From an uncultured Alistipes sp. (GTDB lineage Bacteria > Bacteroidota > Bacteroidia > Bacteroidales > Rikenellaceae): DNA of 5,544 nt. The notes under the pieces were generated by a model. That model ran no database searches. It saw nothing but the letters and a program-made list of their open reading frames with translations, and was not told where the DNA came from. Location: assembly GCA_900546005.1 (NCBI GenBank), contig URBJ01000119.1:1-5544 (forward strand), written 5' to 3'. The translations under genes were made by a program, and so were the position numbers. This document shows positions 1-5,544 of the stretch, piece after piece (the stretch's first letter is position 1; each line of letters opens with the position of its first letter).

Positions 1-64
1 AATTCCCGTGACGAAATATACTTTTTTCATAGTGGATCGGAAAAACAATTCGTGTCAAAAGTAG

Positions 65-72
65 TACCTTTG
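65..72 (+). promoter_or_regulatory. Bacteroidota -7 promoter box for bioB (TAccTTTG)
   Basis: The octamer TACCTTTG matches the Bacteroidota primary-sigma -7 consensus TAnnTTTG. It lies 25 bases upstream of the bioB ATG, so transcription would start near 77 and leave a leader of about 20 bases. No convincing TTTG -33 element is seen at the expected spacing, so the call rests on one box and its position. I saw no BirA-type operator palindrome nearby. Confidence 0.6.
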
Positions 73-97
73 TGGAGAACAAACAAAAGAAATTCGT

Positions 98-1057
98 ATG
101 GAATCCGTTTCCGGTTTGGAAAAGAAAATAGAGGAGGGTTACCGTCCCGATTATGACGAGGCCCTGAGTCTGATGCGGTCGTTGTCGCTGGAGGATTTGT
201 GTGCGTTGGCCCACGCTTTGCGGCTCCAGTATCAGGGAAAGCGCGTCGACATGTGTTCGATCATGAACGCCCGCAGCGGGAAATGCGGCGAGGATTGCAA
301 GTGGTGCTCGCAGTCGCGCTTTCATCATACCGACATTGAGGTCTATCCGTTGGTGGACGCTGAGTCGGCATTGCGCGAAGCGGTGCATAATGCCTCGAAA
401 GGGGTATCCCGTTTTTCATTGGTGACCAGCGGACGAACCTTGTCTCCGGCCGATACCGAACGGATCTGCGCCATCTATCGCCGCATCGGGTCGGAGTGTC
501 CGATCATACTGTGCGCGTCGCTTGGACTGCTGAACCGTGAGCAGCTGTTTCAGCTGAAAGAGAGTGGGGTAACCCGATACCACTGCAATCTGGAGACGGC
601 TCCATCCTATTTTCCGCAAGTGTGTACGACACATACGATCGAGGAGAAGTTGCAGACGATCGAGTGGGCGCGCGAAGCGGGTCTGGAGATCTGTAGTGGT
701 GGAATTATCGGTATGGGCGAGAGTGAGGAGCAGCGAGTTGAGTTTGCCCTTGCGATTCGCCGGACCGGAGCGGTCTCCATTCCGGTCAATATTTTGAATC
801 CGATTCCCGGAACGCGCCTTGCAGGGATGCCTCCATTGAAAGATGAAGAGGTGATCCGGGCCGTTGCCATGATCCGTATCCTCAATCCCGAGGCGTCCGT
901 ACGTTTGGCCGGTGGACGGAGTCGGATCAAAGCGGTCGAACCGGAGCTGTTCCGGTGTGGCATTAGCGGATCGATCGTGGGCGATCTGCTGACGACTACG
1001 GGGTCGGATATCGATACCGACAAGGCGATGTTTCTCCGTCTGGGCTTCGAATTGTAG
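98..1057 (+). CDS. bioB: Biotin synthase (radical SAM), anaerobe-type cysteine pattern
   Basis: BioB inserts sulfur into dethiobiotin to make biotin, the last step of biotin synthesis, in the cytoplasm. The protein has 319 residues, close to the usual BioB length. Its radical SAM motif CxxxCxxC is C63-C67-C70, in the context SGKCGEDCKWCSQS. Other BioB hallmarks are YHCNLET (161-167), ICSGGIIGMGE (198-208), N231, VRLAGGR with R269 (the counterpart of E. coli R260), and GDLLTT (295-300). Of the E. coli [2Fe-2S] ligands, C128 and C188 correspond to C139 and C199, but C97 is replaced by S107. Two extra cysteines, C163 and C176, lie in the same region, suggesting a different auxiliary cluster. The start is the ATG 25 bases after the promoter box; there is no clear Shine-Dalgarno sequence, as is usual in Bacteroidota. 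No other bio gene is in the window. The family is certain; the cluster type is inferred. Confidence 0.96.
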   Translation: MESVSGLEKKIEEGYRPDYDEALSLMRSLSLEDLCALAHALRLQYQGKRVDMCSIMNARSGKCGEDCKWCSQSRFHHTDIEVYPLVDAESALREAVHNASKGVSRFSLVTSGRTLSPADTERICAIYRRIGSECPIILCASLGLLNREQLFQLKESGVTRYHCNLETAPSYFPQVCTTHTIEEKLQTIEWAREAGLEICSGGIIGMGESEEQRVEFALAIRRTGAVSIPVNILNPIPGTRLAGMPPLKDEEVIRAVAMIRILNPEASVRLAGGRSRIKAVEPELFRCGISGSIVGDLLTTTGSDIDTDKAMFLRLGFEL

Positions 1058-1098
1058 CGGTTGTCCGATAAGGAAATGGAAAGTTCTGATAAAATGAT

Positions 1099-1106
1099 TA
1101 ACTTTG
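1099..1106 (+). promoter_or_regulatory. Bacteroidota -7 promoter box for the DUF1573 gene (TAacTTTG)
   Basis: TAACTTTG is an exact fit to TAnnTTTG and lies 18 bases upstream of the ATG at 1125. Transcription would begin near 1111-1113, giving a leader of about a dozen bases. The box overlaps a TTG at 1104 that opens a longer in-frame reading, so that TTG would not be in the transcript. No good -33 TTTG is visible at the expected spacing. Confidence 0.6.
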
Positions 1107-1124
1107 CGGTCCAATAAACGAGAA

Positions 1125-2210
1125 ATGAAAAGGTTCTGGATTTTTGTCATTGGATTGTTTTTGCTGTTCGATACGGTTACGGCCGCTTCGCAGAAGAGCG
1201 TTCTGCAGTTTACCAAGATGGTGTGGAACTTCGGAACGATTCAGGAGAAGGACGGTCCGGTGTCGTGTCGGTTCGACTTTGTCAATACGGGCAGGACCCC
1301 GATTGTGATCGAAAAGGTGACGGTCGGATGCGGATGTACGACTCCGAAGTTCAGCAAGGAGCCGGTGCGTCCCGGGGCCAAAGGCAGCATTACGGTGACT
1401 TACAATCCCAAGGATCGTCCCGGAGCTTTCCGAAAAGAGATTACGGTTCGGAGTACCGGTGGGGGAGAGGATGTGCTGAGCGTTACGGGCGATGTGGTTC
1501 CGAGCCCGAAAACAACGGCTGACCGCTATCCCGTATCGGTGGGAGCGTTGTCGTTAAGTACGACCTCGGTCAATCTGGGGTATGTCGCACGGGGAAAGTC
1601 CAAGTCTCGTGCCATCGAATATTTCAATGGAACGAATCGTCCCGTTGAGGTGCAGTTGGTGTGCAGGACTCCTCGGCCGAGTTTTACGGCCCTTCCGGCA
1701 TCGGTACGGATTGCGGCGGGAGATCAGGGAGCCGTAACGCTTCGATATGATTTTACCGCCTCGGACGTTTGGGGCATGCAGAGCGATACGGTCGACTTAT
1801 GGATCGACGGCCAGTTGGTGGATGCCTATTTGGTTGCGTCGTGTGTGGCTACCGAGGATTTTTCCGAAATGACCGCAGACGAGATCGCGGCGGCACCGAA
1901 AGCGGTTTTTTCGGCCCAATACTACAATTTCGGAAACCTGAAGGCGGGGAATGAGTTGCGCCGGAGTTTCACTTTGAAGAATGAAGGAAAACAGCCGTTG
2001 ATCATTCGCGACATGAAGTTGGGCCCAAGGATGTCGACGACGCTCGATCCCGATCGTGAGATTGCGGCAGGCGAAACCGTGACATTCGAAGTGATGATGG
2101 ATACGAAAGATGCCGGTATCGGAAAGATGATGGACCGCATCGTGCTGATTGTGAACGATCCGATGCGCCCGCTGCGGGAACTGCGGTTGGCGGCGACCAT
2201 AGTGGATTGA
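1125..2210 (+). CDS. Secreted protein with DUF1573-type (Ig-like) domains
   Basis: This is a 361-residue exported protein of unknown biochemical role. Residues 1-20 form a signal peptide: MKR, then the hydrophobic run FWIFVIGLFLLF, then TVTA with likely cleavage before ASQ. There is no lipobox cysteine, so it is probably periplasmic or surface-associated. Residues about 27-125 form a DUF1573 domain, with the opening WNFGTIQE, the family hallmark GCGCTTP (68-74) and a following beta-rich stretch. A diverged Ig-like repeat follows at about 142-240, and a third unit at about 262-359 opens with FSAQYYNFGNLKAG but lacks the GCGCT motif. Such domains resemble ASH/MSP folds and usually suggest binding or scaffolding rather than catalysis. 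A longer in-frame reading starts at TTG 1104; I reject it because it overlaps the promoter box and would add MRSNKRE ahead of the signal peptide. The gene sits 51 bases before nfnA and may be co-transcribed with it. Confidence 0.85.
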   Translation: MKRFWIFVIGLFLLFDTVTAASQKSVLQFTKMVWNFGTIQEKDGPVSCRFDFVNTGRTPIVIEKVTVGCGCTTPKFSKEPVRPGAKGSITVTYNPKDRPGAFRKEITVRSTGGGEDVLSVTGDVVPSPKTTADRYPVSVGALSLSTTSVNLGYVARGKSKSRAIEYFNGTNRPVEVQLVCRTPRPSFTALPASVRIAAGDQGAVTLRYDFTASDVWGMQSDTVDLWIDGQLVDAYLVASCVATEDFSEMTADEIAAAPKAVFSAQYYNFGNLKAGNELRRSFTLKNEGKQPLIIRDMKLGPRMSTTLDPDREIAAGETVTFEVMMDTKDAGIGKMMDRIVLIVNDPMRPLRELRLAATIVD

Positions 2211-2261
2211 TCGAAAACGTAGATAACGAAAAGAACTAAGACCTAAACAATTAGATAAAAC

Positions 2262-3146
2262 ATGTACAAGATTCTGAGAAAGGAGCTTCTGGCCCCTAAT
2301 ATTTATCGGATGGATATCGAGGCTCCTCGAGTGGCTCATTCAGCCAAACCGGGACAGTTTATCATCGTGCGGCTCGACGAGGAGGGAGAGCGTATTCCAT
2401 TGACGATAGCCGATTACGATGCGAAGGAAGGTTGGGTGACCATCGTGACGCAGACGGTCGGTTTTTCGACGAAAAAACTGTGTTCGATGAACGTCGGCGA
2501 TCAGCTGGCCGATTTTGCAGGTCCGCTGGGCCGTCCTTCGGATTTTGTGAAGGAGGATCCCGAAGTTTTGCGCAGCAAGAAGATTCTGTTCGTAGCAGGA
2601 GGTGTGGGAACGGCCCCGGTCTATCCTCAAGTCAAGTGGTTGTCGGAGCACGGTGTTAAGGCCGATGTGATTATTGGAGCGAAGAATAAGGATACGCTGA
2701 TTTTTGTCGATAAGATGAAGGCCGTAGCCGGAAATGTCTACATTGCGACCGACGACGGTAGCGAAGGATTTCATGGAATGGTGACCGATCTGATGCGTTA
2801 TCTGATCGATAAAGAGGGGAAAAAATATGATGAAGTGATTGCGATCGGACCGATGATCATGATGAAGTTCGTATGCAAAACGACGTTGGAATATGGTCTG
2901 AAGACGATTGTCAGCCTGAATACGTTGATGGTAGATGGAACGGGAATGTGCGGAGCCTGTCGGGTTACGGTGGGTGGCAAGACGCGGTTTACCTGCGTCG
3001 ACGGACCCGAATTCGACGGACATCAGGTCGACTTTGACGAAGCGATGCGCCGTCAGGGCATGTACAAGACGATCGAGAGCCGTAAGGCGAAGATCGAACA
3101 GGAACGGGCCGAAGGCCATGTGTGCAAGATCGGGCTCGACCGCTAA
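2262..3146 (+). CDS. nfnA: NfnA-like subunit: ferredoxin-NAD(P)+ reductase family, FAD/NAD and [2Fe-2S]
   Basis: This 294-residue cytoplasmic protein is the small subunit of an NfnAB/SudAB-type complex. In characterised NfnAB, electrons from NADH and reduced ferredoxin are combined to reduce NADP+ (flavin-based bifurcation, reversible). Residues 1-95 are the ferredoxin-reductase FAD domain, with RIPLTIAD (44-51) and GPLG (87-90). The NAD-binding domain starts at VAGGVGTAPV (111-120) and includes GPMIMMKF (196-203). The C-terminal [2Fe-2S] site has C230, C233 and C245 (CGAC, then TRFTC), and D225 is a candidate fourth ligand. PyrK of dihydroorotate dehydrogenase is related but uses four cysteines and pairs with PyrD; here the partner is the GltD-like nfnB, 44 bases downstream. 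The ATG follows an A-rich leader with no Shine-Dalgarno sequence. Databases often give only the vague name sulfide/dihydroorotate dehydrogenase-like protein. Family and pairing are solid; bifurcation is inferred. Confidence 0.87.
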   Translation: MYKILRKELLAPNIYRMDIEAPRVAHSAKPGQFIIVRLDEEGERIPLTIADYDAKEGWVTIVTQTVGFSTKKLCSMNVGDQLADFAGPLGRPSDFVKEDPEVLRSKKILFVAGGVGTAPVYPQVKWLSEHGVKADVIIGAKNKDTLIFVDKMKAVAGNVYIATDDGSEGFHGMVTDLMRYLIDKEGKKYDEVIAIGPMIMMKFVCKTTLEYGLKTIVSLNTLMVDGTGMCGACRVTVGGKTRFTCVDGPEFDGHQVDFDEAMRRQGMYKTIESRKAKIEQERAEGHVCKIGLDR

Positions 3147-3179
3147 CGGAAGTGTAGATATTTCAACCGAAAAGATTAC

Positions 3180-3183
3180 GGAG
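3180..3183 (+). promoter_or_regulatory. Possible Shine-Dalgarno sequence of nfnB (GGAG)
   Basis: GGAG lies seven bases before the nfnB ATG, within the 44-base gap after nfnA. Bacteroidota genes depend little on Shine-Dalgarno pairing, so this is supporting evidence for the chosen start rather than proof. It is the only well-placed purine core among the five gene starts in the window. Confidence 0.45.
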
Positions 3184-3190
3184 ATTAAAG

Positions 3191-4585
3191 ATGGCAAATA
3201 AGATACCGAGAGTTCCCGTTCGGGAGCAGGACCCGAAAGTGCGGGTCACCAATTTCGAAGAGGTTTGTTACGGATATAACGTGCAGGAGGCGCAGCTCGA
3301 GGCGAGCCGTTGTCTGGATTGCAAGAAGCCGCGATGTGTGGCCAGTTGTCCGGTTTCGCTTCAGATTCCTCAGTTTATCGAACAGGTGCGTTCTGGCAAT
3401 TTTGCCGAAGCTGCACGTATCATCGCACAGGATAGTTCATTGCCGTCGGTTTGCGGTCGGGTATGTCCGCAGGAGACGCAGTGTGAGGGTTCCTGTATTT
3501 TGGGAATCAAGGGTGAGCCGGTTTCGATCGGAAAACTGGAGCGTTTTGTCGGCGACTGGAGCATTGAGCATGGCGGTGAAACGGTTGTTCCGGCTGCTGC
3601 CAAAGGCTTGAAGGTTGCTGTGATCGGCAGCGGCCCTGCCGGACTGGCCTGTGCGGCCGATTTGGCGAAAATGGGGTATAGCGTGAAAATTTTCGAGGCT
3701 CTTCATAAGGCAGGAGGCGTGTTGCAGTACGGGATTCCCGAGTTCCGGTTGCCGAAAGACAAGATTGTGGCCAAGGAGATCGAGAATGTTCTGAAGCTCG
3801 GAGTTGAGATCGAAACGGACGTGATCGTCGGCCGTACGGTAACGGTAGACTCGCTGCTCGACGAAGAGGGCTATTCGGCCGTATTTATCGGATCGGGAGC
3901 CGGACTGCCTCGTTTCATGGGAATTCCGGGCGAAAACCTGAACGGTGTGGTTTCTGCGAATGAGTTCCTGACTCGGGCCAATCTGATGAAGGCCTATGAC
4001 TCCCATTATGACACCCCGATCTATGTAGGACATCGGGTCGTAGTTGTCGGAGGTGGCAACGTGGCGATGGATGCGGTACGGACTGCAGCTCGTTTGGGAG
4101 CAGAAGCGCATATCGTATATCGTCGTAGCGAGAAGGAGCTTCCCGCCCGTGTCGAAGAGGTACACCATGCAAAAGAGGAGGGTATCGAATTTCAGATGTT
4201 GACCAATCCGGTCGAGGTCCTCGGTGATGATCAAGGTTGGGTACGTGGCATCCGTTGTGTGCGGATGGAGTTGGGCGAGCCCGATGAGTCGGGGCGTCGT
4301 TCTCCGATCGAAGTGAAGGGTTCGGAGTTCGACATTCCGTGTGACGTGGTGATCATGGCTTTGGGAACTTCACCGAATCCGTTGATAGCATCGACGACCA
4401 AGGGGTTGGAGACCAACAAACGGGGATGTATCGTTGCCGATGAAGCCAAAGGGCAGACATCGCGTGAGGGGGTTTTTGCCGGAGGCGATGCGGTGACCGG
4501 TGCAGCAACGGTTATTTTGGCTATGGGAGCCGGTCGTCGGGCTGCAAAGGCGATCGATGCCTACCTTCAGACCAAAAAGGCATAA
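3191..4585 (+). CDS. nfnB: NfnB-like subunit: GltD-type NADPH oxidoreductase with two [4Fe-4S] sites
   Basis: This 464-residue cytoplasmic flavoprotein is the large subunit of the NfnAB-type complex, often annotated as NADPH-dependent glutamate synthase, homotetrameric (gltA). The N-terminal ferredoxin-like part carries eight cysteines for two [4Fe-4S] clusters: C41, C44, C49, C53 and C88, C92, C98, C102, in the classic CLDC and VCGRVCP contexts. Then come the FAD dinucleotide fold VIGSGPAGLACA (144-155), the motif GGVLQYGIPEFRLPK (175-189), a second Rossmann fold GGGNVAMDA (287-295) with YRRS (310-313) typical of NADPH binding, and the closing FAD motif AGGDAVTGA (430-438). Length is normal for the family. 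No glutamine amidotransferase or large GltB-type synthase subunit is nearby, while an NfnA partner lies directly upstream. This favours ferredoxin/NADH/NADPH exchange over glutamate synthesis. A hairpin and a terminator close the operon. Confidence 0.88.
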   Translation: MANKIPRVPVREQDPKVRVTNFEEVCYGYNVQEAQLEASRCLDCKKPRCVASCPVSLQIPQFIEQVRSGNFAEAARIIAQDSSLPSVCGRVCPQETQCEGSCILGIKGEPVSIGKLERFVGDWSIEHGGETVVPAAAKGLKVAVIGSGPAGLACAADLAKMGYSVKIFEALHKAGGVLQYGIPEFRLPKDKIVAKEIENVLKLGVEIETDVIVGRTVTVDSLLDEEGYSAVFIGSGAGLPRFMGIPGENLNGVVSANEFLTRANLMKAYDSHYDTPIYVGHRVVVVGGGNVAMDAVRTAARLGAEAHIVYRRSEKELPARVEEVHHAKEEGIEFQMLTNPVEVLGDDQGWVRGIRCVRMELGEPDESGRRSPIEVKGSEFDIPCDVVIMALGTSPNPLIASTTKGLETNKRGCIVADEAKGQTSREGVFAGGDAVTGAATVILAMGAGRRAAKAIDAYLQTKKA

Positions 4586-4601
4586 ATGCGCTGCTGACCG
4601 G

Positions 4602-4633
4602 TTTCGGGGGAGCGGAAAAAAGAACCCCCGAAA
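4602..4633 (+). other. Perfect inverted repeat (9-bp hairpin) after nfnB
   Basis: TTTCGGGGG (4602-4610) is exactly complementary to CCCCCGAAA (4625-4633), giving a 9-bp stem with five consecutive G-C pairs and a 14-base A-rich loop. It begins 17 bases after the nfnB stop codon. No T-run follows, so it is not a standard intrinsic terminator on this strand. It could protect the mRNA 3' end or act ahead of the terminator 30 bases downstream. Confidence 0.6.
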
Positions 4634-4664
4634 GGACCAGATCGCGATAGATAAAAATAGATAG

Positions 4665-4703
4665 AGCGGATCGAAGCAAAGAGGACTTCGGTCCGCTTTT
4701 TTT
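4665..4703 (+). terminator. Rho-independent terminator of the nfnAB operon
   Basis: AGCGGATCGAAG (4665-4676) pairs with CTTCGGTCCGCT (4686-4697) over 12 positions, with a single G-U wobble and a 9-base loop. The stem runs directly into seven consecutive T residues (4697-4703). It lies 80 bases after the nfnB stop and about 150 bases before the mtnA promoter, so it separates the two transcription units. The reverse strand has only an interrupted T-rich stretch after the stem, so termination in that direction would be weak. Confidence 0.92.
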
Positions 4704-4853
4704 GAGGTGAGGGTGATTAGTGAACAAGCGAGAAAGAACGAAGTATTTTTTTCTAACGAGGGACATAACCAGATATAGAGCTTTCCCTTTCTTGATTATG
4801 ATAGAGAGACCGTAGCATAAGGACAGAGGGTGGGTGACCGAACGGCGGAACCT

Positions 4854-4883
4854 TTTGCCGGGAGGTAGAAAATAGTATCTTTG
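4854..4883 (+). promoter_or_regulatory. Bacteroidota promoter for mtnA (TTTG -33, TAtcTTTG -7)
   Basis: TTTG at 4854-4857 and TATCTTTG at 4876-4883 are separated by 18 bases, matching the Bacteroidota -33/-7 arrangement. This is the most complete promoter in the window. Transcription would start near 4888-4890, leaving a leader of about 40 bases before the mtnA ATG. Confidence 0.75.
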
Positions 4884-4930
4884 TAGAACCCGACTCATAG
4901 GGGCGGGAGAACGTAAGCATATCGATCTGT

Positions 4931-5544
4931 ATGAAACAGCTGTTGGAAGATTTGAAAACGGTGCGGCTCGACAGCGCATCGAATCGGGTAGTGATTCTCG
5001 ATCAGACACGCCTGCCCGGAGCTATTGTCTATCGCTCGTTAGGGACGCCTGAGGAGGTTTACGAGGCGATCTATCGTTTGCGGGTTCGGGGTGCACCGGC
5101 CATAGGAGTGACAGCCGCTTATGGCATTTATGTCTGTTGCCGGGCCTTGGGGCACACCTCTTTCTCCGATTTTTACGCTTCGTTCTCTCGAATTCGGGAC
5201 TATCTGGCCTCGTCGCGCCCTACGGCGGTCAACCTGATGGCCGCACTCGAGCGGATGGAACGATGCGTAATGAAGTATCGCGCATTGCCGATCAATGAGA
5301 TATTGGAGCGGATGGAGCAGGAGGCCCACGATTTGCGCAATGAGGATGCGGCGTCGTGTCGGCGTATCGGAGAGCACGCCTTGTCGTTGTTGCGTCCGGG
5401 TATGGGTCTGCTGACTCATTGTAACGCCGGACATTTGGCAACCTCTGAGTACGGAACGGCACTGGCCCCGATCTATTTGGGGCAGGAGCGTGGATACGGA
5501 TTTCGGGTGTTTGCCGACGAGACCCGACCGTTGTTGCAGGGAGC
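4931..5544 (+). CDS. mtnA: S-methyl-5-thioribose-1-phosphate isomerase, 3' end outside window
   Basis: MtnA converts 5-methylthioribose 1-phosphate to 5-methylthioribulose 1-phosphate, a cytoplasmic step in recycling methylthioadenosine from SAM-dependent reactions. The first 204 codons plus two bases are present and the frame is still open at the window edge; family members are usually about 340-370 residues. Family motifs are LDQTRLPG (23-30), VRGAPAIGVTAAYG (52-65), SSRPTAVNL (94-102), LTHCNAGHLAT (161-171) with the catalytic cysteine at C164, and the run from EYGTA (173-177) to ADETRPLLQG (195-204). The catalytic aspartate of the family would lie beyond the window. The ATG at 4931 lies about 40 bases after the predicted transcription start; no Shine-Dalgarno core is well placed. 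The main alternatives are eIF2B-like relatives such as ribose-1,5-bisphosphate isomerase, but HCNAG together with ADETRP favours MtnA. The genes needed to finish the salvage route are not visible. Confidence 0.93.
   Translation, partial: MKQLLEDLKTVRLDSASNRVVILDQTRLPGAIVYRSLGTPEEVYEAIYRLRVRGAPAIGVTAAYGIYVCCRALGHTSFSDFYASFSRIRDYLASSRPTAVNLMAALERMERCVMKYRALPINEILERMEQEAHDLRNEDAASCRRIGEHALSLLRPGMGLLTHCNAGHLATSEYGTALAPIYLGQERGYGFRVFADETRPLLQG

Larger units (their letters stand above)
4586..4930. other. Intergenic region between nfnB and mtnA
   Basis: This 345-base gap holds a hairpin just after nfnB, an intrinsic terminator at 4665-4703, and the mtnA promoter at 4854-4883. Between terminator and promoter (4704-4853) I see no tRNA, convincing open frame, repeat or strong hairpin. 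The open minus-strand reading across the gap runs into both flanking genes and shows no recognisable domain. The predicted mtnA leader of about 40 bases is too short for a SAM-type riboswitch. Confidence 0.7.

Noticed and set aside
18..30. T-run near the left edge as a terminator of an upstream gene
   Set aside because: No inverted repeat precedes the run within the visible sequence.
416..1216. Minus-strand open reading of 266 codons opposite bioB
   Set aside because: It is antisense to a clear biotin synthase with all family motifs, and its translation shows no domain; it follows from the codon bias of the + strand gene.
2340..3197. Minus-strand open reading of 285 codons opposite nfnA
   Set aside because: It is fully antisense to a gene with unmistakable cofactor motifs and shows low-complexity, His/Arg-rich composition typical of shadow frames.
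3437..4234. Minus-strand open reading of 265 codons opposite nfnB
   Set aside because: It lies entirely within nfnB on the opposite strand and has no recognisable motifs.
4704..4853. Possible small RNA or riboswitch before mtnA
   Set aside because: No strong hairpin or SAM-riboswitch features are visible, and the promoter at 4854-4883 lies downstream, so this stretch is not in the mtnA leader.
4521..5009. Minus-strand open reading of 162 codons across the nfnB-mtnA gap
   Set aside because: It overlaps the ends of two confident genes, the terminator and the mtnA promoter, and its translation shows no recognisable domain.

Overview
The window looks like chromosomal DNA from an anaerobic member of the Bacteroidota, most likely order Bacteroidales. 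A Rikenellaceae/Alistipes-like genome would fit the moderately high G+C of the genes. The evidence is: (i) three intergenic copies of the Bacteroidota -7 promoter box TAnnTTTG; (ii) mostly A-rich start regions without strong Shine-Dalgarno sequences; (iii) a secreted DUF1573 protein, a family common in Bacteroidales; (iv) an oxygen-sensitive enzyme set, namely an anaerobe-type biotin synthase and an NfnAB-like pair. The genus is a guess.

Layout: five genes, all on the + strand. At 98-1057 is bioB (biotin synthase), with its own promoter box at 65-72. At 1125-2210 is a secreted protein with DUF1573-type domains; its promoter box at 1099-1106 rules out the longer reading that would begin with TTG at 1104. 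At 2262-3146 and 3191-4585 are the small and large subunits of a flavin/iron-sulfur NAD(P)H:ferredoxin oxidoreductase of the NfnAB (also called SudAB or GltA-like) type. They are followed by a hairpin (4602-4633) and a strong intrinsic terminator (4665-4703). After a gene-free stretch, a well-formed promoter (4854-4883) drives mtnA (methylthioribose-1-phosphate isomerase) from 4931, which runs off the window at residue 204.

How the genes fit together: nfnA and nfnB clearly form one complex, which in characterised relatives couples NADH and reduced ferredoxin oxidation to NADP+ reduction. bioB and mtnA both belong to S-adenosylmethionine-linked metabolism: BioB consumes SAM, and MtnA salvages the methylthioadenosine left by other SAM-using enzymes. 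They sit in separate transcription units and no functional coupling is shown. The DUF1573 gene could be co-transcribed with nfnAB, because no promoter box is visible in the 51-base gap.

I see no mobile element, CRISPR array, tRNA, rRNA or unknown multi-gene system. The most interesting point is the cysteine pattern of BioB. It lacks one E. coli [2Fe-2S] ligand and has two extra cysteines, which suggests the auxiliary-cluster variant reported from obligate anaerobes.
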